Positions 36,560 through 48,080 are shown, counted from the stretch's first letter. The stretch is 64,000 nt of DNA from Rhyacophila brunnea (GCA_022495005.1 JAGYXB010001997.1:806001-870000), one strand, 5' to 3'. Numbers and translations are program-made. Notes: generated from the sequence alone by a model not told the origin.

Positions 36560-37980
36560 AGTATATTTATAATGATATTCCATTTTTCATAGATAGCATT
36601 TTCATTCCAAAACAAAATAAATGAGCATCGACATACAATACGCATTAAAATCTTATCACCCATTTATTTAGGAGAAATAGTCATTTGATATTTATGCAAT
36701 CCTTAAAGTCCTTTCTGGTTAAATAAATATTAAATAATTTAATGATTTTGAGCTGATTTTATAGGCAGGTGTCGGCCACTACTCTACCTTATTTATATTT
36801 GATTGGTGAATTTGAAGAACCTCAGTTAAAACGTAGTTATAAGAAATACATCGAGTATAGAGTTATAAGCTAGAGGACTCACCCAGAAAGTGAAAGACGT
36901 AAGTTCGAGTCCTACTTAGTCCAAAGTTTTTTCTAGTATTTCTAATTTTAAATTAAATTCTCACCGAACAGAACAGTTGGAGTATTTCAGAATATGGATG
37001 TATCTAAGTAATTTTGAAATCCAAGCTCTAACAAATTAATATACAATCAATAAAATGAATCCCTTCGCAATATGTTGAAATCCAGTTTATTGTAATCTGT
37101 ATTTAAAATGATAATTAAACACCGATAGTAAAATTGCAGTTATTGTCGAATGTGGTTCAACGCACTTAAAGTTTACCGCGCTATTACACTGTCCAGTTGC
37201 TATATCAAGAGTGCAGAGTGACTTGCCAGTGGCTGGTGCGAGTGCACACGGCATACAGATGCAACACCAAAGATAAAATATCAAATTCCGAAACAATCGC
37301 GCAGTGTGAGGTAACAAATGCACTGCCTCGCTGACACTTGCTTAACCGGTCGATGGACAAAAATATGTAACCCATTTTGTGCTAAAAACGCCACAATATA
37401 ACAATGATACGATTGTAAAAAATGAATCGTAGTTGAATCAAAATTGCATTGAGTTTGATTTGAAATTGAATCGAAACAGAATTGAAATTGAAATTATTTA
37501 TTCATAATAATGAAATACTGGAGTAGTAAAGTTGTTGCCTACATACGTCATGAATTTTCTTTGCACAGGACGACAATTCGACACTAAATAATAATTATTT
37601 AACGATGGTGTGCAATATGTTATATTTACTCTAATTAGGTCCTTACTGTGGATCCAAATATACATCCAATCAATAATTTGTAAATGCCAGCTGCAGGATT
37701 AGAATTATCCATCTAAAGTTTTGACAGTTTGTCTAGTTTCACTAGTACATTAGAGTACATATACGTTTTATAATTTTGCAATTTTTGTGCACTTTTTGTA
37801 CACTAATATGCCTCTTTACTTAATTACCTCGCATACAATTAGATCAAAATGATATTCACTTGTATTAATATAATATCTAGTAATAAATAAAAAAAAAAAA
37901 TTTAGAATATATTTCATCATTTTCATCCTAGAGCCGGAGTGCAAAGTTATGAAGCATAATATGCTTCATATAATTTATTA
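36560..37980. other. Unassigned sequence with a third tRNA-like arm
   Basis: At 36860-36925 TATAAGCTAGAGGACTC (box-A-like) and AAGTTCGAGTCCTAC (box-B arm) with a CTCAC/GTGAA stem form another decayed tRNA-like head, followed by TTTTTTCTAG. The minus frame at 37087-37323 (78 aa) is GC-richer but has no known domain. Confidence 0.4.
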
Positions 37981-37984
37981 TACT

Positions 37985-38345
37985 CTACTTCTTCTTATTG
38001 TGCCATCCCCTAGCGGAGGTCGGCCACCATCAAGGCGATCTCATCTTTGTTGTCTGCTACCCGGAACAGTTCAGTAGAGTTGCCACCAATCACGGAGGTT
38101 CTTAAGCCACGAAATGCGGCGCCGTCCTCTGCTACGCTGACAAGTGTATGACAAGTTGGGGAATGGTGTATTTTTGTCCTCTCATAATGTGGCCGAGGTA
38201 CTGTAGTTTCCTGGTTTTGATACTACGTAGAACTTCTCGGTCCTTCCCCATTCGATTGAGAACTTCAACATTTGTCACCCGGTCAGTCAGGAATTTTGAG
38301 GTTGCGTCTATACAGCCACATCTCGAAAACTTCAAGTCTCCGTGA
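37985..38345 (-). pseudogene. RTE/BovB-like LINE ORF2 C-terminal fragment
   Basis: The minus strand reads DATSKFLTDRVTNVEVLNRM, GKDREVLRSIKTRKLQYLGH, IMRGQKYTIPQLVI, then after a frameshift near 38135 VAEDGAAFRGLRTSV... TELFRVADNKDEIALMVADL, R, stop. This matches the RTE-like C-terminal pattern (TDRVTNEEVLRR... KLQYLGHVMRG.KY... RRR.SWL.NLR.W... LFR.A.....I..M.A.LR). About 115 codons are left; the polymerase part is absent. Confidence 0.85.
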
Positions 38346-38785
38346 CATCTCTTGGTTTAGCTACTAGTTTTACTCTACTAGTACGAGGTAAATTTTTAGA
38401 CGTGTTTCATTATTTGAATATTTTAAATATATATTACATTTCTTCATAATATGTAAAATATTACAGTACATTAATATGAACAGGTTAAGTCAATAAAACC
38501 ACTCTGAATATATACAGTCGGTCAGGAATAAAGTATAAGAAAAATCATTATGCTCATTTGAATCATTTGACAGTAAGCTGGCTTATAATTAGTCAAATCA
38601 CTTGCGACAAATTCCTTACCATAGCTACATATTAGAAACAAGAGTGTGTTATAATTGCGGAGTACACATTAGTATTTTTATGCATATTTAAATAAATATT
38701 TTTGTAGTTAGTAGGTTTAGTAGATAAATATAGTTAAAAACAAATAATATAATATATTATATAATAAATAACTGAACTAAGTCGT

Positions 38786-39025
38786 AATGGATTTAAGTTT
38801 TGTTCTATTCCATTTGAGTCGTGTTTTTGCGACCCGGGTTTCACCTTTCGGCATCTTCAGGCACTGTGTGCACTCATCAAAAGGTATATACACACTGATA
38901 CTACCTTTTGATGAGTGCACGTAGTGCCTGAAGATGCCGAAAGGTGAAACCTAGTTCGCAAAGACACGAGTCAAATAAAATTGTACAAAACTTAAATTCA
39001 TTAGAATTTAAATTCAAATTCCATC
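38786..39025. mobile_element. Long-armed foldback (hairpin) element, copy 2
   Basis: Left arm: GGTTTCACCTTTCGGCATCT, TCAGGCACT, GTGCACTCATCAAAAGGTA. Right arm: TACCTTTTGATGAGTGCACG, TAGTGCCTGAAGATGCCGAA, AGGTGAAACC. Arms are ~100 bp, nearly perfect, around a ~15-bp loop. Related to 8558-8824 but better preserved. Confidence 0.88.
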
Positions 39026-39029
39026 AAGT

Positions 39030-40262
39030 ACCTAAATACCGAATTAAAAAGTACAATATTGTCTACATTTATATTGAAACTGTAAATTAAAATTATATTA
39101 AAAATTAAAAAAAATACTTATAAATAGAATCAATAATTAATTGACAATCAATAAGGTATTCATGTAATGTAGATTAGATTAGCTTTACATAGCTTATACT
39201 TATATAGCCAAACAAATGATAAACTCCAAAAGAGAGAATGTGGATAAAATTAATAGTATTCGATAAACGGACTTTCAAAAATTGGCGATTATAACTACAA
39301 GATGTTAATTCCATCTTACTGTGTTTTGAATATAATAATATTATGTATTAAACTAATAATTATTATTTCTAATGAAATTCTTAATGTTTTTAGAAAGTTA
39401 ATAAGATAATAATAAAATTGTAAGTATATTTTTGTAAAAATTCGGTAGTTCAGTTTGACTTAATATGAAATGTTTGTTTGCTATATGTATATATTATATA
39501 ATTATTATGTATGTATGTTATATGGTCATGTTTTTTATATAATGACAATATTATTACGAGATTTAGTAGATCGAGTTTATCTCATTCTATACGGAAATAT
39601 TTATCTACATTTTCTAGTCAAAGCACAGAGTTTGTTATTATTTATTTTAATTGTTAGACAAATTGCTTGGTGCAAGTGAAATTCCATTTCCAAGATTATG
39701 TAGATAACAGTCCTGTTTTCAATAAATTAAAACAAAGTCTACGAGTAGATTGTACTCATATAAAAATAGTTTCTTGTGAGCCTACATGCATACAAATTCT
39801 AGCGATACTAACATTATTTTATGGTATGAAGAAAATGTACCTATTCGTAGCTCACTTAATTGCAAATTCTTGCTTCTATACTTATACTATGTATTATAAA
39901 ACTATTAGATATTCCATACGTTCAAAGAATATATATAAATGAAAATTGATTTTACCCGACTACCTATTCTAATCGTTTGCCATTACTGCGTATATCTATG
40001 TTTTATTTTATGACATATATTACATGAATTACTTTATGTACATGCAGAATGGTAAAATAGAAGATCATTAATTATGATATGAAAGTGTTAATTTCAATAC
40101 TAATAATTACAAGATAAAAAGAACTTTTTATATACGTACCACGTTTTTAAATTTTCTGTTGAATCATATAAACTTGACAATTCTATCTATTAATAATTTA
40201 GGACAATAAGGCAATTGTCAACAAATCATTTTTTTGCTATTTTGTAACAAACAAACAGATAT
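39030..40262. other. AT-rich sequence, no gene seen
   Basis: Two overlapping plus-strand frames (39470-39679, 39667-39942) have no recognisable domain, a base composition like their flanks and no supporting signals. Confidence 0.45.
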
Positions 40263-40575
40263 AGAATAATGAAATGTCATTTTGATTTCCATAGTAACGC
40301 ACGTATATATTAATAATTTAGTTGCTAGGACCACCCCCTTAGCAACCCGAAATAACTATTCATACAAAACAGAATAAACTGAAAATGAATTCAATTCTAA
40401 TTAAAGATGGCTAAAAGTATTAAAAGAATGCATTGGCATCGTGTTCTGATATATTCTAAAAGTTTAAAATGTCTATCTAGTCGGGAAGTTAGTTAAAAAT
40501 CGATTGCAAGATTTGTACTGGACAAACAACCACCGGACATACGAGAATACGAGCTAAGAAAAACGTGTTAAAATG
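40263..40575 (+). repeat. Dispersed ~310-bp repeat R1, copy 2
   Basis: Collinear with 15007-15333, with small indels (for example extra ACCACCGGACA near 40530). Confidence 0.85.
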
Positions 40576-40579
40576 GAAC

Positions 40580-41915
40580 GAGTGCAGCTGATATTCAAAA
40601 GAAATCGTTATCCCGTTTCCAACTTATCCCGAGAGAAAAAAATATTTTATTGAATTACCATCTATTCTGTTATTTATTATAAATGCATGTAATTTTGGTG
40701 TATATTCTTATATTTTGATCCATCAACTTACGTCTTTGCTACTCGAAATTCTCCTCTAACGCAGTTTTTCTATATTTACAAAAATAATATATTTCAATAT
40801 TGATTGTATATATATACTACATGATCCATCATAAAAATTAGGAAAACATAATATATGTATGAAGCTCGTAGCATAATAATAAAAACTGTAAAGGTTATCA
40901 AATCACGTCCACTTCAAGATCGCTTTTTACAGCACTCTGTGGGAAAAACGAGAAAGATTTTGATTAACTATATTACACATAGAGATTTTCTGGTTATCAG
41001 AGAGAAGTTAAACTTTTATCATTGCCTTATTGCACTTTGGGTTAATATTGTATCATTATTTATGGATGAAAAAAACTGGGAGTAGAAATAGCTGGTGATA
41101 AATGTGATATTTTATATGTCTGTCAGATTTCATTTGCGAAACACTTAATTCAATAAACATTAATAATTAAAAAGGAAACGTTGTAATCTAATAACGTGTT
41201 TTGTCGATAAAGAGATTTTATTCATTTTCTTCAGTTTTCGTTGCAACTTAATTATTTTGTCTAATAATTATTATAGTGAATAACTTGATTTTATTTATTT
41301 TAGTAGATAAGTGTATCGGAGAAGGATTTTGTTCTCAATACATATAGTAGTACCAACAATTTGATGATTAAGTATTAAAATAATATGTATAGACTGGCCA
41401 TATATGCAGATATGTGTAATATACATATATATACAAATACATTGTATAGCAGTTATAAATAGAATTCTAGCAGTGATGATATAATCGTGATGATATTACC
41501 GTTGAAAGAGCAAACGAGTCCAGTCGATTGGCAATCTTGATTTGTTGTTTCGAGCAAGTAGTATTAACATATGAGTGCATCGACGCTATGCACCTTATGT
41601 ACTTGTATATCATAAAATATATATAATATGAAGCTTTTAGATGCAGTGCTACAGTTTACCAATCATTTTTTTATGATAAAATTTTAAACTTACTGCATAT
41701 AGGTACTTTCTGATATAGTATAATCATGTGACTGAGATTTTCATGACGTGTATTGTATATTATGTATTGATAAGAGATACTTTAGCAAGGAATGTTTTAA
41801 ATAATATAGGTAATATATAAAAGAAATATAGGTATCATTAAACATTAGAATGACTTTATTTTCTCAAGAATAACGTTAGAACGTTATATATCTACTTTGT
41901 TGTAGTAAAACCTTC
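40580..41915. other. AT-rich sequence, no gene seen
   Basis: The 76-aa frame at 40855-41085 is unrecognised and has no supporting signal. Confidence 0.45.
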
Positions 41916-41919
41916 GAGT

Positions 41920-42365
41920 AATAATTCTAAAGAGAGATGGTATTATCCATCTATTCTATACGAGAGCTGTTTTTTTTGCATATTATGAGGAACAATACAA
42001 CCTGAATTTATTATTATTATCTTTCCTATGAAATGAGAAACCATCACATTGCTTCTCAGTATAGCTACCAAATTTAAACACAACACAGTTAACCATCTGA
42101 CCAGTAACTTTATGTTACGAATAAAAAACTATATATTTAAACAACGTTTATGTACTCCCAGTTTTGCCCTAATCACATAGATCATACCAATATTTACCGG
42201 TAAGCTTCATATGTCTTCTATCTTACTCTAACGCATGCCGAATGCTTTCTCATTTTCACTTATGGTAAGTTTTTGTTCAGCCTTGAGTAAAACGTTATTT
42301 CCTGGACTAGGTACTATTACAGCACTTTATTACAGTTCTAGTAGTAGTCTATGGAGGTGACTCAC
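41920..42365 (+). repeat. Dispersed repeat R3, copy 1 (diverged)
   Basis: Shares a 23-bp core starting GCTACCAAATTTAAACACAA with 49.78 kb, and in the same order weaker matches AAAGAGAGATGGTATTAT, CTCTAACGCATGCCGAATGC, TTTCTCATTTTCACT and TTCAGCCTTGAGT. Class unknown. Confidence 0.6.
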
Positions 42366-42369
42366 TAAG

Positions 42370-43236
42370 TAAATTATAATGGAAAAAATCAATCAATCGA
42401 CTAACTAAGAGATTTCAGCGTCCCGAGCCTTGCTCTACGGCGAATATAAAACTGATTACCATATATGTGGATATAATATATAAATATAACCTGAATATGG
42501 CAAAAAGTAATAACCCCTTTTGTTTAAGACGATTTCCATAAAATGGTACATAACTTTAATCGAATAGAATTTATTAAGATTTCATTGTATGTTATATAAT
42601 ATACGTTTTCCAAAGTGGTTGACTATGTAACGTGTGACTTAATGCAAACTGTTTGTAATGCCATATTTAAAAGCGCCATCAGAACGTTTTTTGATTACGA
42701 TTAATTTCGTATATAATATAGAAAAAAATAGATTCTCTGAAATGGTAATAGTGGCTGCTTTGTTTGAAAATAAAAATAAAATGGAGGCCTATTGTTAGTT
42801 GCGATGTTACACGATTGTTAAGCATCTAAACAATAATAGTTAATTACATATATGTAAAAATAACATTAATTAAAGACTTTCTAACCTCAGTGTGGCTCAA
42901 GCGAATAAATTTTAGAGTACAAGAGTTATTATTACTCAATGCTAAATAACTTGCATCTAATTATAGCCTTGATATCTCCTTTTCGACATATTTTTTGTGA
43001 TAGCTAAAAGATTTTTCCTTAAAGTTGTGGATGTAATATTTTTCAATTAACATTACAACCTTATACTTATTAAAATACGTAAAAAATATAAACGCACTGG
43101 TAATCTAATTATAATCAAAATAGCCATTGAAAAAAATCTAATTATTTGTAAAAATGTACTGCTATAACAATGATTCTATGTAAAAAATGGCAAACTGAAA
43201 AATATTTATATAAGTACATTTTAATTTTTCAGATAC
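42370..43236. other. AT-rich sequence, no gene seen
   Basis: No coding or repeat signal that I can support. Confidence 0.5.
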
Positions 43237-43594
43237 GTAAGATGGTACTTCAGTGAAATGGCAAATAATTTTCAACTATAGGTGCGACAAAATTTTGGAC
43301 TCGCTGGCAATCGGAGAGCGAACGTCGAGCTGTGAACACGTCAATTTGTTTCGTGATGGTGACGGAGGTATTAATTCTTAAATGGTGTAAATATGACTAA
43401 AAAACGTTACCCATTTACTTGAAAAAGAAAACTTGTCAATGAATATATTATTGTTACTAATAGAAGAATAAACAGAACATTAAAGGGACGCATGTTGGAT
43501 TTATATGATAAATTATATTTCGTTCGGCACGCATCATTTGGACAATCCCCGCATCGCCTAGCCACGATCTTTTTAGACCATGCTTCAACTGAGT
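43237..43594 (+). repeat. Dispersed ~350-bp repeat R2, copy 1
   Basis: Near-identical to 55906-56273: AATGGCAAATAATTTTCAAC, ATTTTGGACTCGCTGGCA, GTTACCCATTTACTTGAAAA, ATGTTGGATTTATATGA and CATCGCCTAGCCACGATCTT then TTTAGACCATGCTTC. No inverted ends or coding frame. It lies ~340 bp left of the pogo-like element but is not part of it. Confidence 0.88.
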
Positions 43595-44333
43595 TATAGC
43601 CTTAAAATCATACTTTTAAAGACATTGAATAATATGTACCCATACGCATACAACATTATTTTGATTGTTTGACATTTCTTAATCAACATACGCAGCATAG
43701 ACCCCAACAGTTATAATCAATTATTAACATACAATAACAACTCAATTAAATATTACTTTTCGTGCAAGAAAGTGTATTTTATAAAATTTAAATATATCAG
43801 GTAAATTATTTTGCATACTTACATACGAGTAGCGTAAATTAGTGTAAAAAATGCGCGAAACTATTTTTTTTTATCATACAATTTGAGTTTACATGATTTG
43901 TGAAAGAAATTTTGCGGCATACTTCTTAATTACCGTCATTTGGGGTGAATAGAGACTGTGGGGTGAAAAGAGACAAAAACATGGTATGAATTTCAACACA
44001 ACTTTATTAAGTATCCTACGTATTTATCATGATTATGGGAATATTTTTTTGACTACTGGTAATTTCGTATTTCGGATGGTAACACCAAAGCAACTCTATG
44101 ATCTGTCATAATTGAAACAATTGCATCAGAATTCGATGTCCGTGAATCATTACTTTTCGACTGCTCAAAAACTTTGATATTATTCCAGAAAACGTAAGTA
44201 TAACTATGTTACCATAATAATTTACACTTACTGCATGTGTTATTTATACTATAAACATACTTTTGTTTAGTATTTCATTGAATTTCGGCATTATTGGGTA
44301 CTTTTTAAAGAACATGAAATTTTCACATATTTT

Positions 44334-44456
44334 GGGGTGAATAGAGACGAGAGGGGGGTTAATAGAGACGCCATATGGGGTGAATAGAGACGCCATAAGG
44401 GGTGAATAGAGACGCCATAAGGGGTGAATAGAGACAACCTGCGGGTGAATAGAGAC
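44334..44456 (+). repeat. Left subterminal array of six 15-bp transposon repeats
   Basis: Six copies of GGGGTGAATAGAGAC or close variants begin at 44334, 44355, 44377, 44399, 44421 and 44442, so spacing is 21, 22, 22, 22 and 21 bp, about two helical turns. Most are separated by GCCATAA-type spacers. Two further copies sit in the outer end, at 43942 and 43960 (the second with GAAAAG). The motif overlaps the inner part of the terminal inverted repeat. It is probably a transposase-binding array (inference). It lies just upstream of the transposase ATG (44564), so it could also affect its promoter. Confidence 0.85.
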
Positions 44457-44563
44457 AGTGATGATACAGAAAACTGAAATTTAAATGGTTTGAAAAGTGA
44501 TTATGTTTGGTATAATGTTTCTTTTTTTTCCTTTATTTATAAAGACCACTATACAATATAAAC

Positions 44564-46339
44564 ATGCCACGTGTTTATAAACCGGACCCCCGAAGCACCA
44601 AAAGGTACCTCAAACACGACCCGGAGGTTTTGAAGAATGCTGTACAAGATATATTGGAGAATAATCTCAGCTATTGAGAGGCTGAGGTAAAATATGGGAT
44701 ACATCGTTCCGTACTCAATAGACACACGATGAAAAATATGAAAAATCAAGGAGGGCAAACAGTTTTATCTAAGGAAATTGAAGAATACATTATAAGCCAA
44801 TTAAATGTTTGTTCTGAATGGGGATACCCATTAGATCTTTATGATCTGCGTATTTTAGTAAAAGGATACTTAGATCGGGCAGGTATTACGGAGAAAAAAT
44901 TTAAAGACAATATGCCTGGTAAGGAGTTTTCATACAGTTTTTTGAAAAGAAATAAAGGTAAAATTTCTCAAAGAATTTGCCAAAATATAAAACATGTACG
45001 GGCTGAGATCACGCCTGAAGATATCAATAGCTATTTCGATAACTTAGAAATAGCTATAAAAGATGTACCATTATGTAACATTATCAACTACGACGAGACG
45101 AATTTGACCGACGATCCTTCGAGAAGAAAGATAATTTTGAAGAGGGGAGTTAAATATCCTGAAAGAGTCATGAACTCCACGAAATCATCAACCTCCATAA
45201 TGTTCGCTGGTTCTGCTGATGGAAATTTGTTACCTCCTTATATTGTGTACAAATCGACACACTTGTACGATACATGGACGTCAAATGGCCCAAGGGGGGC
45301 GAAATATAATCGCAGTCAAAGTGGATGGTTCGACAGCATAACTTTTGAAGACTGGGTTAAAACAATAGCCTATGAATACTTCAAAGGTAAAACTGGCAAA
45401 AAAATTATGATAGGGGATAATTTATCATCTCACTTTTCAATTGATTTAATCAAATGGTGCAAAGATTACGACATTTTCTTTGTTTTTCTGCCAACAAATT
45501 CCACGCATATCACGCAACCGCTCGATGTATCCTTTTTCAGACCATTGAAAATAGCGTAGAAAAGACTGTTGGAAGAGTGGAAAAAAACGGACGGAAGAAA
45601 AGAAGCCAGCATCCCTAAAGGACTATTTCCTCGTTTGCTAAAAAAACTGTATGAAACAATTTCAATAAATGCAAAACAAAATATAATATCTGGATTTTAT
45701 AAAACGGGTATTTCCCCAATTGATCGTAGAGAGGTTTTATTCCGGCTACCAGGCTATGAAAAACCCCAAAATGAGCACATGAAAGCTTTGGATCAATCTG
45801 TAATACACATTCTTAAGGAAATGCGTTATCCTGATAACGCTAATCAAACTACAAAAAAGAAGAAGAAATTAGCTGTCGAAGCGGGTAAGTGTACAGAAAA
45901 TATCGAAATAGATGATGAAAATATCAATAGTTTAGACAGACCAAATCTTTCCTTACAATTGAAAAAAAATGTAAAAACAAAGGGTAAAGGCCCTGGAAAG
46001 AGGTCTAAATTAACCCTAAATGAGATGAATGACAACATGAACCCCAATAAGGTTGTTATGATTTTTGATGCGGCCGGAAAATGTATAAACGACAGTAGTC
46101 CAACTGCTGATCATAAAGACTTGGTAGAACCAGCCATGAATAGAGAGCAGCCATCTACTTCTCTTTCAAATTCTAAAGTATTGTTATACCAAAATGAATG
46201 CTGCGTTTGCAAAATAAAAAAATACAGAGGCATTGATTGGGTGAAGTGCATGGTATGCAAAGGTTGGGTTTGCTCTTTTTGTAACGAAGGAGTAACGTAC
46301 TTTGATTTTATTTGTTCAAATTGTTTAGGCCATGAATAA
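44564..46339 (+). pseudogene. pogo/Tigger-like transposase with two in-frame stops
   Basis: One frame runs 591 codons from ATG 44564 (MPRVYKPDPRS...) to TAA 46337-46339, broken by TGA at 44675-44677 (codon 38) and TAG at 45557-45559 (codon 332). The N-terminus looks like a psq-type helix-turn-helix (LKNAVQDIL... EAEVKYGIHRSVLNRH). Residues about 70-160 resemble the second, CENP-B/Tc5-type DNA-binding helix-turn-helix. The catalytic core shows D177 in NYDETNL, D285 in MIGDNLSSH and D321 in THITQPLDVSFF, spacing DD35D, as in DDE_1/pogo transposases. The C-terminus (544-591) is a cysteine-rich finger. The longest open piece is 276 aa (44729-45559), the next 256 aa (45569-46339). A transposase of this family cuts and pastes its element at TA in the nucleus. 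With both stops this copy should make no full-length protein unless stops are read through or an intron is hidden. Confidence 0.88.
46193..46336 (+). other. C-terminal cysteine-rich (PHD-like) finger of the transposase
   Basis: The last 48 residues contain C546, C547, C549, C562, C565, C570, C573, C584 and C587, with W559 and W568. The spacing (CxxC or CxC pairs, a WVKCMVCKGWVC stretch, then a final CSNC) resembles PHD or related treble-clef zinc fingers. Position 570 is Cys where many PHD fingers have His. It follows a basic, lysine-rich linker (about residues 470-490). A zinc-binding or chromatin-reading role is inferred from the pattern only. Confidence 0.6.
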
Positions 46340-46825
46340 TTAGCTATTTTAAAATAAATCTTCCTATAATACTTATGTTAATAGCTAGCTTTATAATAAT
46401 GCTTTTAATCATTGATAAATATGTTTTTAAATACCTACTGCACATGTAAAATTAATATTTTCATTTAATACCTTAACTCCGTAGATGTATTAATATTTTT
46501 AATTAACAGTTAGGTACCTACTCATCTACCTAATAAAATCACTATATTAATTGTATGTAACTAGATATATAATATTTTGATAATTGATTGATAATTATCT
46601 TTCAAAAAGACAACTACTGGACTAATTGTAAAATAAATATTTTGATTTTATAAATTCCATAAATGTATGTAAAATAAATGTAAGGAAACGAAATGATTAT
46701 TTTTTTATATTGATAAATATGTTTTATAAAATTGCACTTGTAAAATTATAATTCGATTTAATAAACACCATAAATGTATGCATGTTTATAATTGACCTAA
46801 ATCTACCTACCTCCCTATACATTTT

Positions 46826-47071
46826 GTCTCTATTCACCTTCCAAGTCTCTATTCACCCCCTTCTCGTCTCTATTCACCCCAATTCAGGTTAAATAGAGAC
46901 ATCAATCAAAATTGACTGTTCTTTAATAACCTTCAAGGATATTTGTACAATATGTCCATAAACTTGTAGAGGGACTATAGAAACAAGTTTTAAGCTATTC
47001 ATGTTGGTATAATTTGGAACATGTATGCAGATACATAGTCGTCAAGGGGAAAAAGTGTCTCTATCCACCCC
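46826..47071 (-). repeat. Right subterminal repeats of the pogo-like element
   Basis: Inverted copies of the 15-bp motif (GTCTCTATTCACCCC) begin at 46826, 46845, 46866 and 47057 (the last with one change, in the TIR). One copy in the opposite orientation (AGGTTAAATAGAGAC) begins at 46886. The right end therefore has fewer copies than the left (five against eight) and mixed orientation. Confidence 0.82.
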
Positions 47072-47082
47072 AATTGACGGTA

Positions 47083-47828
47083 CTTATGCCACACCGGTTG
47101 GAAATCACTATGATACTATGATATTATAATAAATTAAACATTTTAATTTCAATACAGTAAGTTTCAATATGTTAATAATATTTTATCAAGATACAGAATA
47201 TTGTGAAAATAAATGGATATATCGTAACTAAGTTTCACGAAAAGGTGAAATCACGCCGATTGATAAAGTAATTTTAATATTGTATTGAAACCTGATAGAC
47301 AGTGGCGCCTTTGCATTTAAACGATTCATATTATATGGATGCAGCTAAAATGGAATGCAACTGAATCGATTCGAGCGAATAATATTATCTAGAAACATGC
47401 GTGCGCGGGAGTGATAAATGTTCCTTATACGCGAGATAAAATAACATCTGATTCAGAGATATCACATGCAAAGTGTTCTGAAATCATATAGAAATCTACA
47501 TGATATAAATCAAGCATTCTATGAGTATGATTTTAAATGAGGCACCCAGTCCAATATCAATTTTTCTCGATGGTTTCCAAAGTATCAGATCTATCGAGAC
47601 TTATTTTCTATTTAATGAAAATTAACTAAAAATGTAAGAGATAACTACATAACATATTTTATTTATTATTTTTAGCATAATTAGAAGAATGATCTCAGGA
47701 AACCACAACCACAAGTAAGTTGTTAGATCATCTAAGCTCAATCGCACATTGAAAATCGTCTCGACTGGGATAATAGTCATCAATCAAAATTGAGCGCAAC
47801 ATGCAACTTTCGTATATGCGTATATGTA
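47083..47828. other. Unassigned sequence, no gene seen
   Basis: No coding or repeat signal that I can support. Confidence 0.45.
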
Positions 47829-48080
47829 AGGCCAATGGCCGAGCGGCTTACGCGTCGGCTTATAATGTTGTGGGTACCAGGTTGGAATCCTGGGTCTGGC
47901 AAGTACACATATTGTTTTTCAAATTTTGTATGAGTCAGAGTATGGACCTAATAGGTTGAGCAAGTGGCTGACATCCATTTCTCGTAGAAACAAAAGCTGT
48001 TAATGCAAACCTCCACTCTGTGGAGGCCCATATGATCTTATTTGGATTGGAAATGGTCGAAAGAAAGAAGACGAATTATA
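47829..48080 (+). repeat. tRNA-derived SINE (family A), most complete copy
   Basis: The head has box A TGGCCGAGCGGCTTACGCG (identical in its core to tRNA-Leu/Ser box A) and box B arm CCAGGTTGGAATCCTGGG, ending GTCTGGCAAGTACACATATT. The body GAGTCAGAGTATGGACCTAA, TAGGTTGAGCAAGTGGCTGA, CATCCATTTCTCGTAGAAAC, CCTCCACTCTGTGGAGGCCC (with a CCTCCAC/GTGGAGG hairpin) leads to the tail ATGGTCGAAAGAAAGAAGA. Internal RNA polymerase III boxes imply transcription by Pol III if active. Other copies: 2.8, 7.5, 8.9, 22.9, 57.3 and 63.96 kb. Confidence 0.9.

Larger units (their letters stand above)
43933..47080 (+). mobile_element. pogo/Tigger-like DNA transposon with TIRs and TA duplication
   Basis: The left end reads TA|CCGTCATTTGGGGTGAATAG and the right end, read on the other strand, TA|CCGTCAATTGGGGTGGATAG, so the element has matching terminal inverted repeats of about 24 bp flanked by TA at 43931-43932 and 47081-47082. 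TA duplication is the rule for the Tc1/mariner/pogo superfamily. Inside lies one long transposase reading frame (44564-46339) with a DDE_1-type catalytic core. Both ends carry several extra copies of the 15-bp motif GGGGTGAATAGAGAC, inverted at the right end. The element is complete in structure, but the transposase has two in-frame stops. That suggests a relatively young, recently inactivated copy; age is inferred, not measured. Confidence 0.9.

Noticed and set aside
39470..39942. Two overlapping small membrane-like proteins
   Set aside because: AT-driven hydrophobic frames with no domain, no conserved copy and no splice or promoter signals.
45844..46047. Minus-strand 67-aa frame
   Set aside because: It is the antisense shadow of the transposase linker.
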